A stretch of DNA of 64,000 bases from Streptomyces sp. NBC_01451 (GTDB lineage Bacteria; Actinomycetota; Actinomycetes; Streptomycetales; Streptomycetaceae), in assembly GCF_036227485.1 (NCBI RefSeq), contig NZ_CP109479.1, positions 434,001-498,000 of the forward strand, read 5' to 3'. The notes below the pieces were generated by a model. It was not told where the DNA came from. It was given only the letters and a program-made list of their open reading frames with translations, and did not search any database. The position numbers and the translations under genes are program-made. This document shows, piece after piece, positions 42,345-50,573 of this stretch (position 1 is its first letter; the number at the start of each line of letters is the position of its first letter).

Positions 42345-43160
42345 ATGACCGAGAAGACCGCAACGCCCGAACCGGCGGAACACCGCAACATCGACACGTC
42401 GGTTCCACACTCGGCACGCATCTGGAACTACTGGCTGGGCGGGACGGACAACCACCCCGTCGACAGGGCGGCCGGTGACGCCTACACGGACGTCTTCCCC
42501 GGCATCGTCACCATCGCCCGCAGCAGCCGCGCCTTTCTGGCCCGCAACATCACCTACCTGGTCGCCGAGGCAGGCATACGGCAGTTCCTGGACGTCGGGA
42601 CCGGTCTGCCGAGCGCCGACAACACCCACCAGGTCGCGCAGCGCTTCGCCCCCACCGCCCGGATCGTCTACGTCGACAAGGACCCGACGGTCCTCGCCCA
42701 CGCCCGCACGCTGCTCCGCTCCACACCGGAGGGAGCGACCGCGTACATCGACGCCGACCTGCTGGACACCGACCGCATCCTCGACGCCGCCGCGCAGACC
42801 CTCGACCTGTCCCGGCCGACCGCGCTGATCCTCAGCAACATCCTCGGCCACGTGGCCACCCACGAGCAGGCCCGCTCGATCGTCACCTCGCTGATGAGCG
42901 CGCTGCCCTCCGGCAGCCACCTCTCCGTCAACGACGGCTCAGCAGGCGTCGACCCTGTCTTCGAGCAGGCCCAGGCCGCCTACAACGAGAGTGGCGCGGT
43001 CCCCTACAACCTGCGCACCGTCGAGGAGATCACGTCCTACTTCGACGGCCTGGAACTCCTCGACCCGGGCGTCGTCCCGGTCCCCTTCTGGCGCCCGGAC
43101 CCCACAGCCCCCGCCCCCCAGGTCATCGGCGAACACGGCGGCCTCGCCCGCAAGCCGTGA
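42345..43160 (+). CDS. DUF574-type SAM-dependent methyltransferase
   Basis: The 271-aa product matches the actinobacterial DUF574 (PF04672) family: IDTSVPHSARIWNYWLGGTDNH at about residues 15-36 (only key part named), DYYLGG-like substrate loop and SAM-binding motif FLDVGTGLPSADNTHQVAQ. YVDKDPTVLAHARTLL supplies the acidic residue for SAM ribose. The ATG at 42345 has AAGGA upstream at a longish 11 bases. These proteins are numerous in Streptomyces and mostly of unknown substrate. Confidence 0.88.
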   Translation: MTEKTATPEPAEHRNIDTSVPHSARIWNYWLGGTDNHPVDRAAGDAYTDVFPGIVTIARSSRAFLARNITYLVAEAGIRQFLDVGTGLPSADNTHQVAQRFAPTARIVYVDKDPTVLAHARTLLRSTPEGATAYIDADLLDTDRILDAAAQTLDLSRPTALILSNILGHVATHEQARSIVTSLMSALPSGSHLSVNDGSAGVDPVFEQAQAAYNESGAVPYNLRTVEEITSYFDGLELLDPGVVPVPFWRPDPTAPAPQVIGEHGGLARKP

Positions 43161-43253
43161 CCCGCACCGGCCGGTTCGCGCTCAGGAGACGACCTTCGCG
43201 AGGTGAGCGGGAATCCATGAGAGGAGACCGCGGTCTGTCAGTACCCTGGCGCG

Positions 43254-43850
43254 GTGATGACCAACACGCTCTTGTCGAGAGCCGTGAGCGGCGCCGCCGA
43301 CCCGCCCCTGCTTCCTCTGCCGGACCGGGTCTCAGGAATTCTGTCCCAGCTGGGAAGTCCGCCGCGGCTGGCGGCGCACCTGCGAGCTGTCCACGATGTC
43401 GCGCACCAACTGGTCGGCTGGCTGGAACAGCACTGCCCCGCCCTGATCTTCGACCGTGAGGCGGTGCTTTTCGGGGCAGCCACTCACGACGTGGGAAAGA
43501 CGGTGCACCTCGGCGAGCTCTCCGGGCCCGGATCGGCTCACGAGGAGGCCGGGCGGACTCTTCTGCTGGGCCACGGCATCAGCCCGGACCTGGCGCGCTT
43601 CGCCGCGACTCACGCGTCATGGGCGGACGCGCGTGTCGGCCCGGAGGACTTGCTGGTCAGCCTTGCCGACAAGATCTGGAAGAACAAGCGTGTCCCTGAC
43701 CTGGAGGATCTCGTCGTGGCCCGGCTGACCGAAGCCAGTGGCCGACCGGAGTGGGAAGAGTTCATCGCACTGGACGAAGTCCTCGCCCACATCGGCGACG
43801 GGGCCGACCGGCGCCTGGCGTTCCAGGCATCGTTTCCGATCTGCAGCTGA
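43254..43850 (+). CDS. HD-domain metal-dependent phosphohydrolase-like protein
   Basis: The 198-aa product has the HD signature (LRAVHDVAHQLVGWLEQ with the first His; FGAATHDVGKTVHLGEL with HD; GRTLLLGHGI; SLADKIWKNK with the final Asp). These residues would bind a divalent metal pair and hydrolyse phosphoester bonds. The start is GTG 43254 or the ATG at 43257. TACCCT at 43242-43247 ends seven bases before the GTG and no ribosome site is visible, so the message is probably leaderless. The substrate is unknown; nucleotide-like compounds are typical. Confidence 0.82.
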   Translation: MMTNTLLSRAVSGAADPPLLPLPDRVSGILSQLGSPPRLAAHLRAVHDVAHQLVGWLEQHCPALIFDREAVLFGAATHDVGKTVHLGELSGPGSAHEEAGRTLLLGHGISPDLARFAATHASWADARVGPEDLLVSLADKIWKNKRVPDLEDLVVARLTEASGRPEWEEFIALDEVLAHIGDGADRRLAFQASFPICS

Positions 43851-43953
43851 GGGACTCCTGGTCGCTCTTCGACCGCCGCGTCCCGGACACCGTCGCGTCC
43901 GAGTTCGCGCGGGGTGGCAAAGCGGCGAGAGGGTGTCCCCTCCCACCTCCGCG

Positions 43954-45372
43954 TCAGCGGCCCTTGCGGACCCTGGCCGCCGCTCGGGCTTCCGCGGTCC
44001 TGCGGGCCTCGGCGGCCTTGCGGGACTCCTTGGCGGGGCGGCCCGGGCGGGTGCCGATGCCGCGGAAGGGCGCGTTGCCTGTGGTGGTCTTCGTCTCGGT
44101 CGGCGGGCGCTTCGCGCCGGTGATGGCGGTCAGCTTCTCCTCGCCGGAGCGCACCTGTGCGACCGTCGGGCGAATCCCGGCGTCGGACATCATCCGGTTC
44201 ACGTCGCGCCGCTGGTTGGGGGTGACCAGGGTGACCACCTTCCCGGACTCCCCCGCACGCGCCGTGCGCCCGCCACGGTGCAGGTAGTCCTTGGCGTCGG
44301 CCGGCGGGTCGACGTTGACGACGAGGTCGAGGGCGTCGATGTGAATGCCCCGCGCGGCGACGTTGGTGGCCACCAGCACGGTGATCTCACCGTGCTTGAA
44401 CTGACCGAGCGTGTGGGTGCGCTGCGGCTGCGACTTCCCGCTGTGCAGGGCGCCGGCCCGCACCCCGCTGGCCCGCAGGTGACGGGTGAACTGGTCCACG
44501 CCCGTCTTGGTGTCCAGGAACATCAGCACCCGGCCGTCCCGCGCGGCGATCTCGGTCGCGGTGGCGTACTTGTCCGCGGCGTGGATGTTCAGGACGTGGT
44601 GCTCCATCGTGGTGACCGAGCCCGCCGCCCGGTCGACCGTGGCGAGCACCGGGTCGTGCAGGTGGTCGCGCACCAGCTGGTCGACGTTGCGGTCGAGTGT
44701 CGCCGAGAACAGCAGCCGCTGTCCGTCGGAGGGGAGCTGGTCCATGATGTCCGACACCTGGGGAAGGAACCCCAGGTCGCACATCTGGTCCGCCTCGTCC
44801 AGCACCGTGATCCGCACGTGGTTCAGGACGCAGTCCCGGCGCGACACCAGGTCGGTCAGCCGTCCCGGGGTCGCGATGACCACCTCGGCGCCGGTCCGCA
44901 GCTCCGCCTGCTGCCGGTTGATCGACAGCCCGCCGACCACCGTCGCCAGTCGTACGTTCAGTGTCCGCGCGTACGGTGCCAGCGCGTCGCCCACCTGCTG
45001 CGCGAGTTCCCGGGTCGGCACCAGCACCAGTGCGAGGGGCCGCTTGGACTCGGCACGCCGGCCCGCCGTACGGACGAGCAGCGCGAGTCCGAAGGCGAGC
45101 GTCTTGCCGGAGCCGGTCCGCGCACGGCCCAGGACATCACGGCCGGCCAGCGCGTTGGGCAGCGTCGCCGCCTGGATCGGGAAGGGCTCCGTGACCCCGA
45201 GGCCTGTCATCGTCTCCACGAGCTCCGACGGCAGCCCGAGCGCGTCGAAGGACTCGGCCGGCGGCAGACCCTGGGACACCGTCTTCGGGGTGGAGATCTC
45301 ACCCTGCGACAGCGCAGCCTGCTGGGGCTTGCCTGCACGGGAGTGTCCGGGGCCCGACGGTTTGGCGTTCAT
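43954..45372 (-). CDS. DEAD-box ATP-dependent RNA helicase
   Basis: The 472-aa protein has all the DEAD-box motifs: Q motif PFPIQ, Walker A ARTGSGKT (84-91), PTRELAQQ, TPGRLTDL, DEAD, SAT, and C-terminal ARGIH and HRGGRTARAG. A basic C-terminal tail (about 430-472) probably binds RNA. The ATG at 45372 follows AGGAAGG at seven bases. It unwinds RNA in ribosome assembly, decay or cold adaptation. A 14-bp perfect hairpin lies in its 5' leader just upstream of the ribosome site, a good place for self-regulation. Confidence 0.93.
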   Translation of the reverse strand: MNAKPSGPGHSRAGKPQQAALSQGEISTPKTVSQGLPPAESFDALGLPSELVETMTGLGVTEPFPIQAATLPNALAGRDVLGRARTGSGKTLAFGLALLVRTAGRRAESKRPLALVLVPTRELAQQVGDALAPYARTLNVRLATVVGGLSINRQQAELRTGAEVVIATPGRLTDLVSRRDCVLNHVRITVLDEADQMCDLGFLPQVSDIMDQLPSDGQRLLFSATLDRNVDQLVRDHLHDPVLATVDRAAGSVTTMEHHVLNIHAADKYATATEIAARDGRVLMFLDTKTGVDQFTRHLRASGVRAGALHSGKSQPQRTHTLGQFKHGEITVLVATNVAARGIHIDALDLVVNVDPPADAKDYLHRGGRTARAGESGKVVTLVTPNQRRDVNRMMSDAGIRPTVAQVRSGEEKLTAITGAKRPPTETKTTTGNAPFRGIGTRPGRPAKESRKAAEARRTAEARAAARVRKGR

Positions 45373-45405
45373 GAGGAACCTTCCTGGTCTGACGCCTGCA
45401 ACACG

Positions 45406-45437
45406 CCGGGGCCCGTACCCCTTGGTACGGGCCCCGG
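45406..45437 (-). promoter_or_regulatory. 5' leader hairpin of the DEAD-box helicase mRNA
   Basis: A perfect 14-bp stem (CCGGGGCCCGTACC paired with its complement) with a CCTT/AAGG loop lies 33-64 bp upstream of the helicase ATG. A TAAAAT -10-like hexamer at 45463-45458 predicts transcription starting near 45451, so the hairpin would be in the 5' leader. It could equally terminate readthrough. No good -35 was found. Confidence 0.6.
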
Positions 45438-45597
45438 CCGTGTCGAAGCGTGACCCCATTTTATCAGCGGCGGCACCCCGATTCAGATGCTCGGGTACTG
45501 AATGCGTTCGTATTCCTCTATTGGACCTCGGGGCGTCGGCGAGCAAGGCTGGAGCGCGCACCCTTACTTCGCGACACCCGGAAGAGGTCACGAGCAC

Positions 45598-46455
45598 ATG
45601 CACACTCGACGCATCGGTGACGTGGAGGTCAGCGCGATCGGTCTGGGCGGGATGCCCATGTCGATCGAGGGGCGGCCGGACGAGGCCCGTTCCCTCGCCA
45701 CCATCCACGCCGCGCTCGACGCGGGCCTGACACTGATCGACACCGCGGACGCCTACCACCGGGGCGCCGACGAGGTCGGCCACAACGAGACGCTCATCGC
45801 CAAGGCGCTCGCCTCCCACGAGCGCGGCCCGGACGTCCTGGTCGCCACCAAGGGCGGACATCTGCGTCCCGGTGACGGCAGCTGGACCCTGGACGGCTCC
45901 CCCGCGCACATCAAGGAGGCGTGCGAAGCCTCGCTGCGTCGCCTGGGCGTGGAGGCCATCGGGCTGTACCAGTTCCACCGCCCCGACCCGAAGGTCCCGT
46001 ACGCGGAGTCGGTCGGCGCGGTCCGGGACCTGCTGGACGAGGGCAAGATCCGCATGGCCGGCATCTCCAACGCCGACCCGGACCAGATCCGGCTGGCGAA
46101 CGAGATCCTCGGCGGACGTCTCGTCGCCGTGCAGAACCAGTTCTCCCCGGCCTTCCGGTCCAGCGAACCGGAACTGCGGCTGTGCGACGAGCTGGGCATC
46201 GCGTTCCTGCCCTGGAGCCCGCTCGGCGGTATCTCCCGGGCCGGTGCCCTCGGGTCGGCGTACGCGCCCTTCGCCCGGATCGCCGCGGCCCACGGTGTCA
46301 GCCCGCAGCGTGTGTGCCTGGCCTGGATGCTCGCCAAGTCACCGGTGGTCGTGCCGATCCCCGGCGCCAGCCGCCCGGAGACGATCCGCGACTCCGCCGC
46401 CGCTGTGGACCTGGTGCTCTCCGCCGAGGAGTCGGCCGAACTCGACGCCGTCTGA
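45598..46455 (+). CDS. aldo/keto reductase
   Basis: The 285-aa product is a single-domain (alpha/beta)8 reductase. It shows the catalytic Asp48/Tyr53 in IDTADAYHRG, Lys85 in VATKGG and the His in YQFHRPD; the NADPH-binding end is SPVVVPIPGASRPETIRDSA. The ATG at 45598 (MHTRRIGDVEVSAIGLGGMP) begins exactly where family homology starts. It reduces aldehydes or ketones with NADPH in the cytoplasm; the physiological substrate cannot be assigned. It is divergent from the helicase gene. Confidence 0.9.
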   Translation: MHTRRIGDVEVSAIGLGGMPMSIEGRPDEARSLATIHAALDAGLTLIDTADAYHRGADEVGHNETLIAKALASHERGPDVLVATKGGHLRPGDGSWTLDGSPAHIKEACEASLRRLGVEAIGLYQFHRPDPKVPYAESVGAVRDLLDEGKIRMAGISNADPDQIRLANEILGGRLVAVQNQFSPAFRSSEPELRLCDELGIAFLPWSPLGGISRAGALGSAYAPFARIAAAHGVSPQRVCLAWMLAKSPVVVPIPGASRPETIRDSAAAVDLVLSAEESAELDAV

Positions 46456-46464
46456 GATCTCCTG

Positions 46465-46491
46465 GGCGCCCGGCCATCCGCGCCGGGCGCC
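46465..46491. terminator. intrinsic terminator after the aldo/keto reductase gene
   Basis: A 10-bp perfect stem (GGCGCCCGGC and its complement) with a 7-nt loop starts ten bases after the reductase stop codon. The remaining roughly 180 bp to the next gene hold no clear element. Confidence 0.65.
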
Positions 46492-46671
46492 TCTGCCGTT
46501 GCCGGCCGCGTCCCACCGATTTCCGCCGGATCCCCCGTCGACGTCCGGCACCCCGCCTTGACACTGCTTTGAACAACCGGACGCCCGCTCATGTCCAACG
46601 GGACCCTAGAGTCTCCCCCGGCCTCCAAGTGAGCGCCACGCAATCGACTCACCGCACACGGGGGGATCGGC

Positions 46672-47385
46672 GTGAGACGTCGATGGGTGAAAGTACTGCT
46701 GATCACGGTCGTGGTGCTCGCCGCGCTGTTCACAGCCGCGGACCGCACGGCCGTCCACTACGCGGACAAGGAAGTGACACAGCTCGCCAAGGAGAAGTAC
46801 GGCTACGGCAACACCACCGACGGCCACGTGGACGTGGCGATCGAGGGCTTTCCCTTCCTGACCCAGGCGGCCGGCGAGGAATTCGGTCATGTGGCGCTGA
46901 CGGCGAGCCGGTTCAGCATCGACACCACGACCAACACCCAGGGCGGCTATCTGCACGTCGACCGTCTCCGCCTGGACCTGCGTGATGTGAGTGTGACGTC
47001 ACTGACAGCGCGCAGCGCCGAAGCGAACCTCGCCACCGGCACGCTGACCCTCTCGTACGAGGAACTGTCCGGTGTGCTGACGCGGCTCGCGGGCGACGGC
47101 GGCCCGTTGCAGGTCTCCCGGGCGCCGGGATCGAGCGGCCAGGCGGCGCGTGTCAGGGTCTCGGGCACGGTCGGCGGGACGGCCCTGAACACCACGGGAA
47201 CACTCCTCGCGCAGGGCACAGAGCTTTCCCTGACGGTCCCTGGTGTCGAAAGGGCCGGATACGTCTGGCGGGTCGGTCTCCCGGAGGGCGTCGGCTTCGA
47301 GTCGGCCCGCGCCACCGCCGACGGCGTCGAGATCGGACTCGTCGGTCACCAGGTGACACTCGGCTCATCGCGCTTCGGAGGGTGA
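46672..47385 (+). CDS. DUF2993 (LmeA-like) phospholipid-binding protein
   Basis: The 237-aa product has an N-terminal membrane segment (VLLITVVVLAALFTAADR) acting as signal or anchor. A DUF2993 domain follows (VDVAIEGFPFLTQAAGEEFGHV, LHVDRLRLDLRDVSVT). LmeA of mycobacteria is an extracytoplasmic lipid-binding protein required for lipomannan maturation. In Streptomyces the role is unknown, but a cell-envelope function is likely. The start is GTG 46672 behind a G-run. It converges on a LuxR gene 37 bp away. Confidence 0.82.
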   Translation: MRRRWVKVLLITVVVLAALFTAADRTAVHYADKEVTQLAKEKYGYGNTTDGHVDVAIEGFPFLTQAAGEEFGHVALTASRFSIDTTTNTQGGYLHVDRLRLDLRDVSVTSLTARSAEANLATGTLTLSYEELSGVLTRLAGDGGPLQVSRAPGSSGQAARVRVSGTVGGTALNTTGTLLAQGTELSLTVPGVERAGYVWRVGLPEGVGFESARATADGVEIGLVGHQVTLGSSRFGG

Positions 47386-47422
47386 GGCGACCGGCGCGGG
47401 AGGGAACCGACGGAGTGCCGCG

Positions 47423-48283
47423 CTACGGAAGCAGGCCCGCCCGGCGGGCCGCAGTGACGGCTTCGAGCCGGGTGCTGGTGCCGCCGAGTTTGCGCATCAC
47501 CGAACGCAGATAGCCCTTCACTGTCTCCAGGCCGATCTCGAGCCGCTCGGAGATCTCCAGGTTGGTGCAGCCCGCGGCGACCGCGACCAGGACGTCCAGT
47601 TCGCGCGGCGACAGACGCGGCGTCGGCCCGTGCGGCACGCGCTCGGAGCAACAGCCCGACTCCAGCAGGCAACACACCTCGTGGAAACGGTCCTTGAGGT
47701 GGCCCTCGCCGAGGGTAGCCGTCAGCTCCAGCAGCTCGGTGTGGACTTCGTGCACCTGTTCCAAGGCCACCGTGTCACGGGGCGAGGCACGGTTCTGTGC
47801 GGCCCGGGCCTCCGAGAGGAGCCGGTGCGCGTGCTCGTGGGTCGCGAGGAACTGTTCCAGGTCGCGTGCCGCCTCCGTCACCGCGGTCAGTACGCGGTCG
47901 CCCAGCCGTACCGCGTCACGCGACCCCACGAAGAGCGCGGCTCGTACCGTGGTGCCGACGATCACGGGTGCCGCCGCCATCGCCCGTACCTCCTCCGCAG
48001 CGACGAAGGAGTCGTACTCATGGCTGACCTGCTGCGCCGCCCGATAGTCGCTCACCGCGGCCAGGCGACGTGTCGTCAGCACCTTGCCGATCAGTCCGGC
48101 GTCCGCCGGCACAGGGAACCCCCGGCGGCAGGACGACTTCACACCGCTGGTCTCGCCGATCTGCAGCAACTCCGGGCCGACGACCCAGGCCGCACCCGCC
48201 ACAGGCATACCGCTGTCCCTGCGCATCGCCAGCACCGCGGCACGGGCAGCGGCGGCCTCCGCACTGTCTTCCGCCGGCATCAC
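47423..48283 (-). CDS. LuxR-family regulator with GAF-like sensor (paralogue 1)
   Basis: The 286-aa product has a GAF-like N-terminal region (about 15-150: GSVAAPVIVGTTVRAALFVGSR type), a linker rich in Cys (VCCLLESGCCSE near 205-215) and a C-terminal LuxR HTH (LSPRELDVLVAVAAGCTNLEISERLEIGLETVKGYLRSVM in outline, residues 222-262). The start is GTG 48283 or the ATG at 48280. A paralogue with the same layout is encoded at 49567. The CC...CC cluster is absent in that paralogue and might sense metal or redox state. Confidence 0.85.
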   Translation of the reverse strand: MMPAEDSAEAAAARAAVLAMRRDSGMPVAGAAWVVGPELLQIGETSGVKSSCRRGFPVPADAGLIGKVLTTRRLAAVSDYRAAQQVSHEYDSFVAAEEVRAMAAAPVIVGTTVRAALFVGSRDAVRLGDRVLTAVTEAARDLEQFLATHEHAHRLLSEARAAQNRASPRDTVALEQVHEVHTELLELTATLGEGHLKDRFHEVCCLLESGCCSERVPHGPTPRLSPRELDVLVAVAAGCTNLEISERLEIGLETVKGYLRSVMRKLGGTSTRLEAVTAARRAGLLP

Positions 48284-48742
48284 GACCCGGTCGACTCCTT
48301 TTGCTCACGGCGGCCACCCGCCGCTCCTTGTGCGTCGGGGAACTGCTCGGCCGCTCCCCCCTGCCGCCAGGAGAACCTTTCTGCAAGCCGCCCTTTGGCG
48401 TCAAGTTCCTTGCTGGAAAGCAGAATTGACCATTCGTCAGCTTCGAGTGGCGTGGCGCGACCGCACTCCGGGCCCTGCACCGCACAGCAGAAATGGCGTG
48501 GTTTCCACATGTTCGTAAGGGTTCTTGAGGAGCAGCCTCCTCCACTTGTCCCCTCAACCGGGGGTAGCTGGGCGGGACGGTTTACCTCAAGGTGGTGCCA
48601 GTAGAAGGCCGCTTCCCGGTCCACAGAACGGGATGTACAGCCGTTTGCCCCCTCACCCGGGCCGCGCGCACCCCACCCCGCAGCGCGAGGCCGCCGGGTG
48701 CACCCGGCGGCTCCGAGCCCGCACGCCCAGAGAGGAACCCCC
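48284..48742. other. long intergenic region upstream of the LuxR gene
   Basis: These 459 bp contain no reading frame that I can support. The stretch near 48400-48570 is less GC-rich than its surroundings and includes a GAGGAG-CAGC-CTCCTC hairpin near 48519-48534. It probably holds the promoter of the leftward LuxR gene and that of the small rightward gene, but no confident -10/-35 pair was identified. Confidence 0.4.
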
Positions 48743-48958
48743 ATGGTCTTCTCCCCCTCACCGCGTCCCGCCGATCTCGGAGAAAGCGCTGTCGGTCCCA
48801 CCCGGAGGACCGCGGCACACGAGGACGAACGCGAGACCGGCGACGCCCTGGGCAGACCGGGAGAACTGGGCGCCGAGGGTCTCGCGACGATCGGGCCGCG
48901 GGCCCTGCGGCCAAGGGTCACGCCCCTGCCCGTGGCCTCGCAGACCATCGGCCGCTGA
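48743..48958 (+). CDS. possible small hydrophilic protein
   Basis: This 71-codon frame starts at the ATG at 48743 with AGAGGAA at a good distance upstream, and codon third positions are mostly G or C. The product (MVFSPSPRPADLGESAVGPT) has no recognisable domain, is charged and likely disordered. It lies between the two GAF-LuxR regulators, before the NTF2-like gene. The ribosome site and codon bias are the only support. Confidence 0.45.
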   Translation: MVFSPSPRPADLGESAVGPTRRTAAHEDERETGDALGRPGELGAEGLATIGPRALRPRVTPLPVASQTIGR

Positions 48959-49002
48959 CCCAGGCGCCGCGGAAACACCCCCATCTTCGTCTGGCGGTAC
49001 AT

Positions 49003-49506
49003 GTGACACCTACCGAACCGAGCAACTCACCCGCGACAAAAGCTGGTTGGACGGACGGGGCGCGGGACCGGCAGGACCTGCGCCGGCTCGTCGACACCTA
49101 CGCGTCCGCCCTGGACCGGCAGAACCCGAAGCTGTTCGCTTCACTGTTCGACGAGGACGGCGAACTGGTCCTGAACCCCCCGGCAGGCACCGACCGTCCG
49201 CCCCTCGTCCTCGCCGGGCGGGACGGCTGGGCGCGCGTGCTGTCCGCGCTGGCGCCGTGCGTCGTCACCACACACTTCGTCGGCAGCCACACGGTCCGGC
49301 TGGCCGGGGACAGCGCCTCGGGAGAGACCGACTGCCTCGCGCACGAGATGTACGCCGCCGACGCCGACGCCGCCAGACTGCGCGTGCGCTCCATCCGCTT
49401 CCGCGACTCCTACCGGCGTACGACGGGAGCCTGGCGCTTCACCCGCCGGGAACTGACCGTCGACTGGACCGAGGACCGCGTCCTCACACCCCCCACCGGC
49501 CGCTGA
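49003..49506 (+). CDS. NTF2-like (SnoaL-type) protein
   Basis: The roughly 167-aa product matches the SnoaL-like/NTF2 fold: a helical start (DRQDLRRLVDTYASALDRQNPKLF), FDEDGELVLNPP, the cavity-lining strands (CVVTTHFVGSHTVRL) and a final WRFTRRELTVDW. Such proteins are small-molecule isomerases or cyclases, or ligand-binding partners. The start (GTG 49003) is uncertain because no ribosome site precedes it. It lies 60 bp before the second LuxR gene and may be its operon partner. Confidence 0.78.
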   Translation: MTPTEPSNSPATKAGWTDGARDRQDLRRLVDTYASALDRQNPKLFASLFDEDGELVLNPPAGTDRPPLVLAGRDGWARVLSALAPCVVTTHFVGSHTVRLAGDSASGETDCLAHEMYAADADAARLRVRSIRFRDSYRRTTGAWRFTRRELTVDWTEDRVLTPPTGR

Positions 49507-49566
49507 CCCCGCGCAGCAAGGCACGTCGGGAGCAGACTGGGCTCCCGCGCAGACCGAGGAAAACGT

Positions 49567-50436
49567 ATGACAGTGAATCCACCCCCCGTTTCGGACGACG
49601 ACCGTCAACTCAGGCGGGCCATCGACTCGTTACGGCACACGACCGGCGTCGATCTCACCTTCGGCGGCGTCGTGACCAGAGGACGGCACGCCCAGCTCAC
49701 CGAGTTCGCCGGGAACTCGACCAGAGCCCTCATGGGGTTGACCCTCGGGTTCGGCATGGGGCTGGGCGGCAAGGCGGTGGCGCTGCACCGCCCCATCGCG
49801 GTCAACGACTACGCGAACTCCAAGCGGATCAGCCATCACTACGACCTGATGGTCGCCGCGGAGGGCATACGTGCCGTCGTCGCGGCCCCCGTAGTGGTGA
49901 ACCGGACGGTGCGGGCGGTGATGTACGGCGCGGTCCGCCAGTCCGTCGGGCTGGGCGACCGGACGGTCGACGCCGTCATGGACACCGCCCGCGCACTGGA
50001 GCAGAACCTGGCGGTGCGCGACGAGGTGGCGCACCGCCTCGGCCGTCTCGACGAGCCCGGGGTGGCCGCCGACCGAGCACCGGAGCCGGCCTCCCCTCAG
50101 TGGGAGACGATTCGCGAGGCATACGCCGAACTGCGGGTTCTCGCCCAGCACCTCACGGACAGCGACCTGCGCGACCGGGTCGCCGCGCTGAGTGACAGGC
50201 TGGCCGACGCCGGAGCCCCCGCCGCCCGGCGCTCCACCGACCCGGTCCTCTCCTCACGGGAACTCGACGTCCTTTCGTGCGTCGCCCTGGGGCGGACCAA
50301 CACCGACGTGGCGAGCGAACTCGGTCTCCGGGCCGAGACGGTCAAGAGCTATCTGCGCAGCGCGATGCGCCGGCTGGGATGCCATTCACGCCTGGAGGCG
50401 GTCATGACCGCCCGCCGCCTGGGTCTACTGCCCTGA
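49567..50436 (+). CDS. LuxR-family regulator with GAF-like sensor (paralogue 2)
   Basis: The 289-aa product parallels the LuxR protein encoded at 47423. It has a GAF-like region (KAVALHRPIAVNDYANSKRISHHYDLM; RAVVAAPVVVNRTVRAVMYGAVRQ, in parts) and a C-terminal HTH (SSRELDVLSCVALGRTNTDV, AETVKSYLRSAMRRLG). The ATG at 49567 follows GAGGA. The pair flanks an NTF2-like gene and probably arose by duplication. DNA targets and signals are unknown. Confidence 0.85.
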   Translation: MTVNPPPVSDDDRQLRRAIDSLRHTTGVDLTFGGVVTRGRHAQLTEFAGNSTRALMGLTLGFGMGLGGKAVALHRPIAVNDYANSKRISHHYDLMVAAEGIRAVVAAPVVVNRTVRAVMYGAVRQSVGLGDRTVDAVMDTARALEQNLAVRDEVAHRLGRLDEPGVAADRAPEPASPQWETIREAYAELRVLAQHLTDSDLRDRVAALSDRLADAGAPAARRSTDPVLSSRELDVLSCVALGRTNTDVASELGLRAETVKSYLRSAMRRLGCHSRLEAVMTARRLGLLP

Positions 50437-50483
50437 GGGCGGAAACAGCCAGGGCCGGAAGCTGTCTCCGGGTTCCGGAACGT

Positions 50484-50538
50484 TCTGGAGCCGTCCAGCC
50501 GCCCGGGGGCCGCCCAGCGGCGACTGGACGGCTTCAGA
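50484..50538. terminator. hairpin between convergent LuxR and oxygenase genes
   Basis: Arms of 15 bp (50484-50498 and 50524-50538, 14 of 15 paired) enclose a 25-nt GC-rich loop, lying between two convergent genes. It is a plausible terminator for both directions, though the loop is large. Confidence 0.55.
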
Positions 50539-50573
50539 AGGCGCCGGAACCCGTGGCACGCGGCAGGCACGGT

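Noticed and set aside
43235..43247. TGTCAGT upstream of the HD-domain gene as a third damage promoter
   Set aside because: The TACCCT -10-like hexamer overlaps the end of the box (sharing its final T) with no 8-bp spacer, so it does not fit the pattern; only the -10 was kept as evidence for a leaderless start.
43738..45453. A 571-codon plus-strand frame opposite the DEAD-box helicase, and similar long frames at 6751-8337 (-), 9085-10494 (-) and 769-3000 (-)
   Set aside because: All lie antisense to well-supported genes, have Arg/Gly/Val-rich shadow composition and no recognisable motifs.
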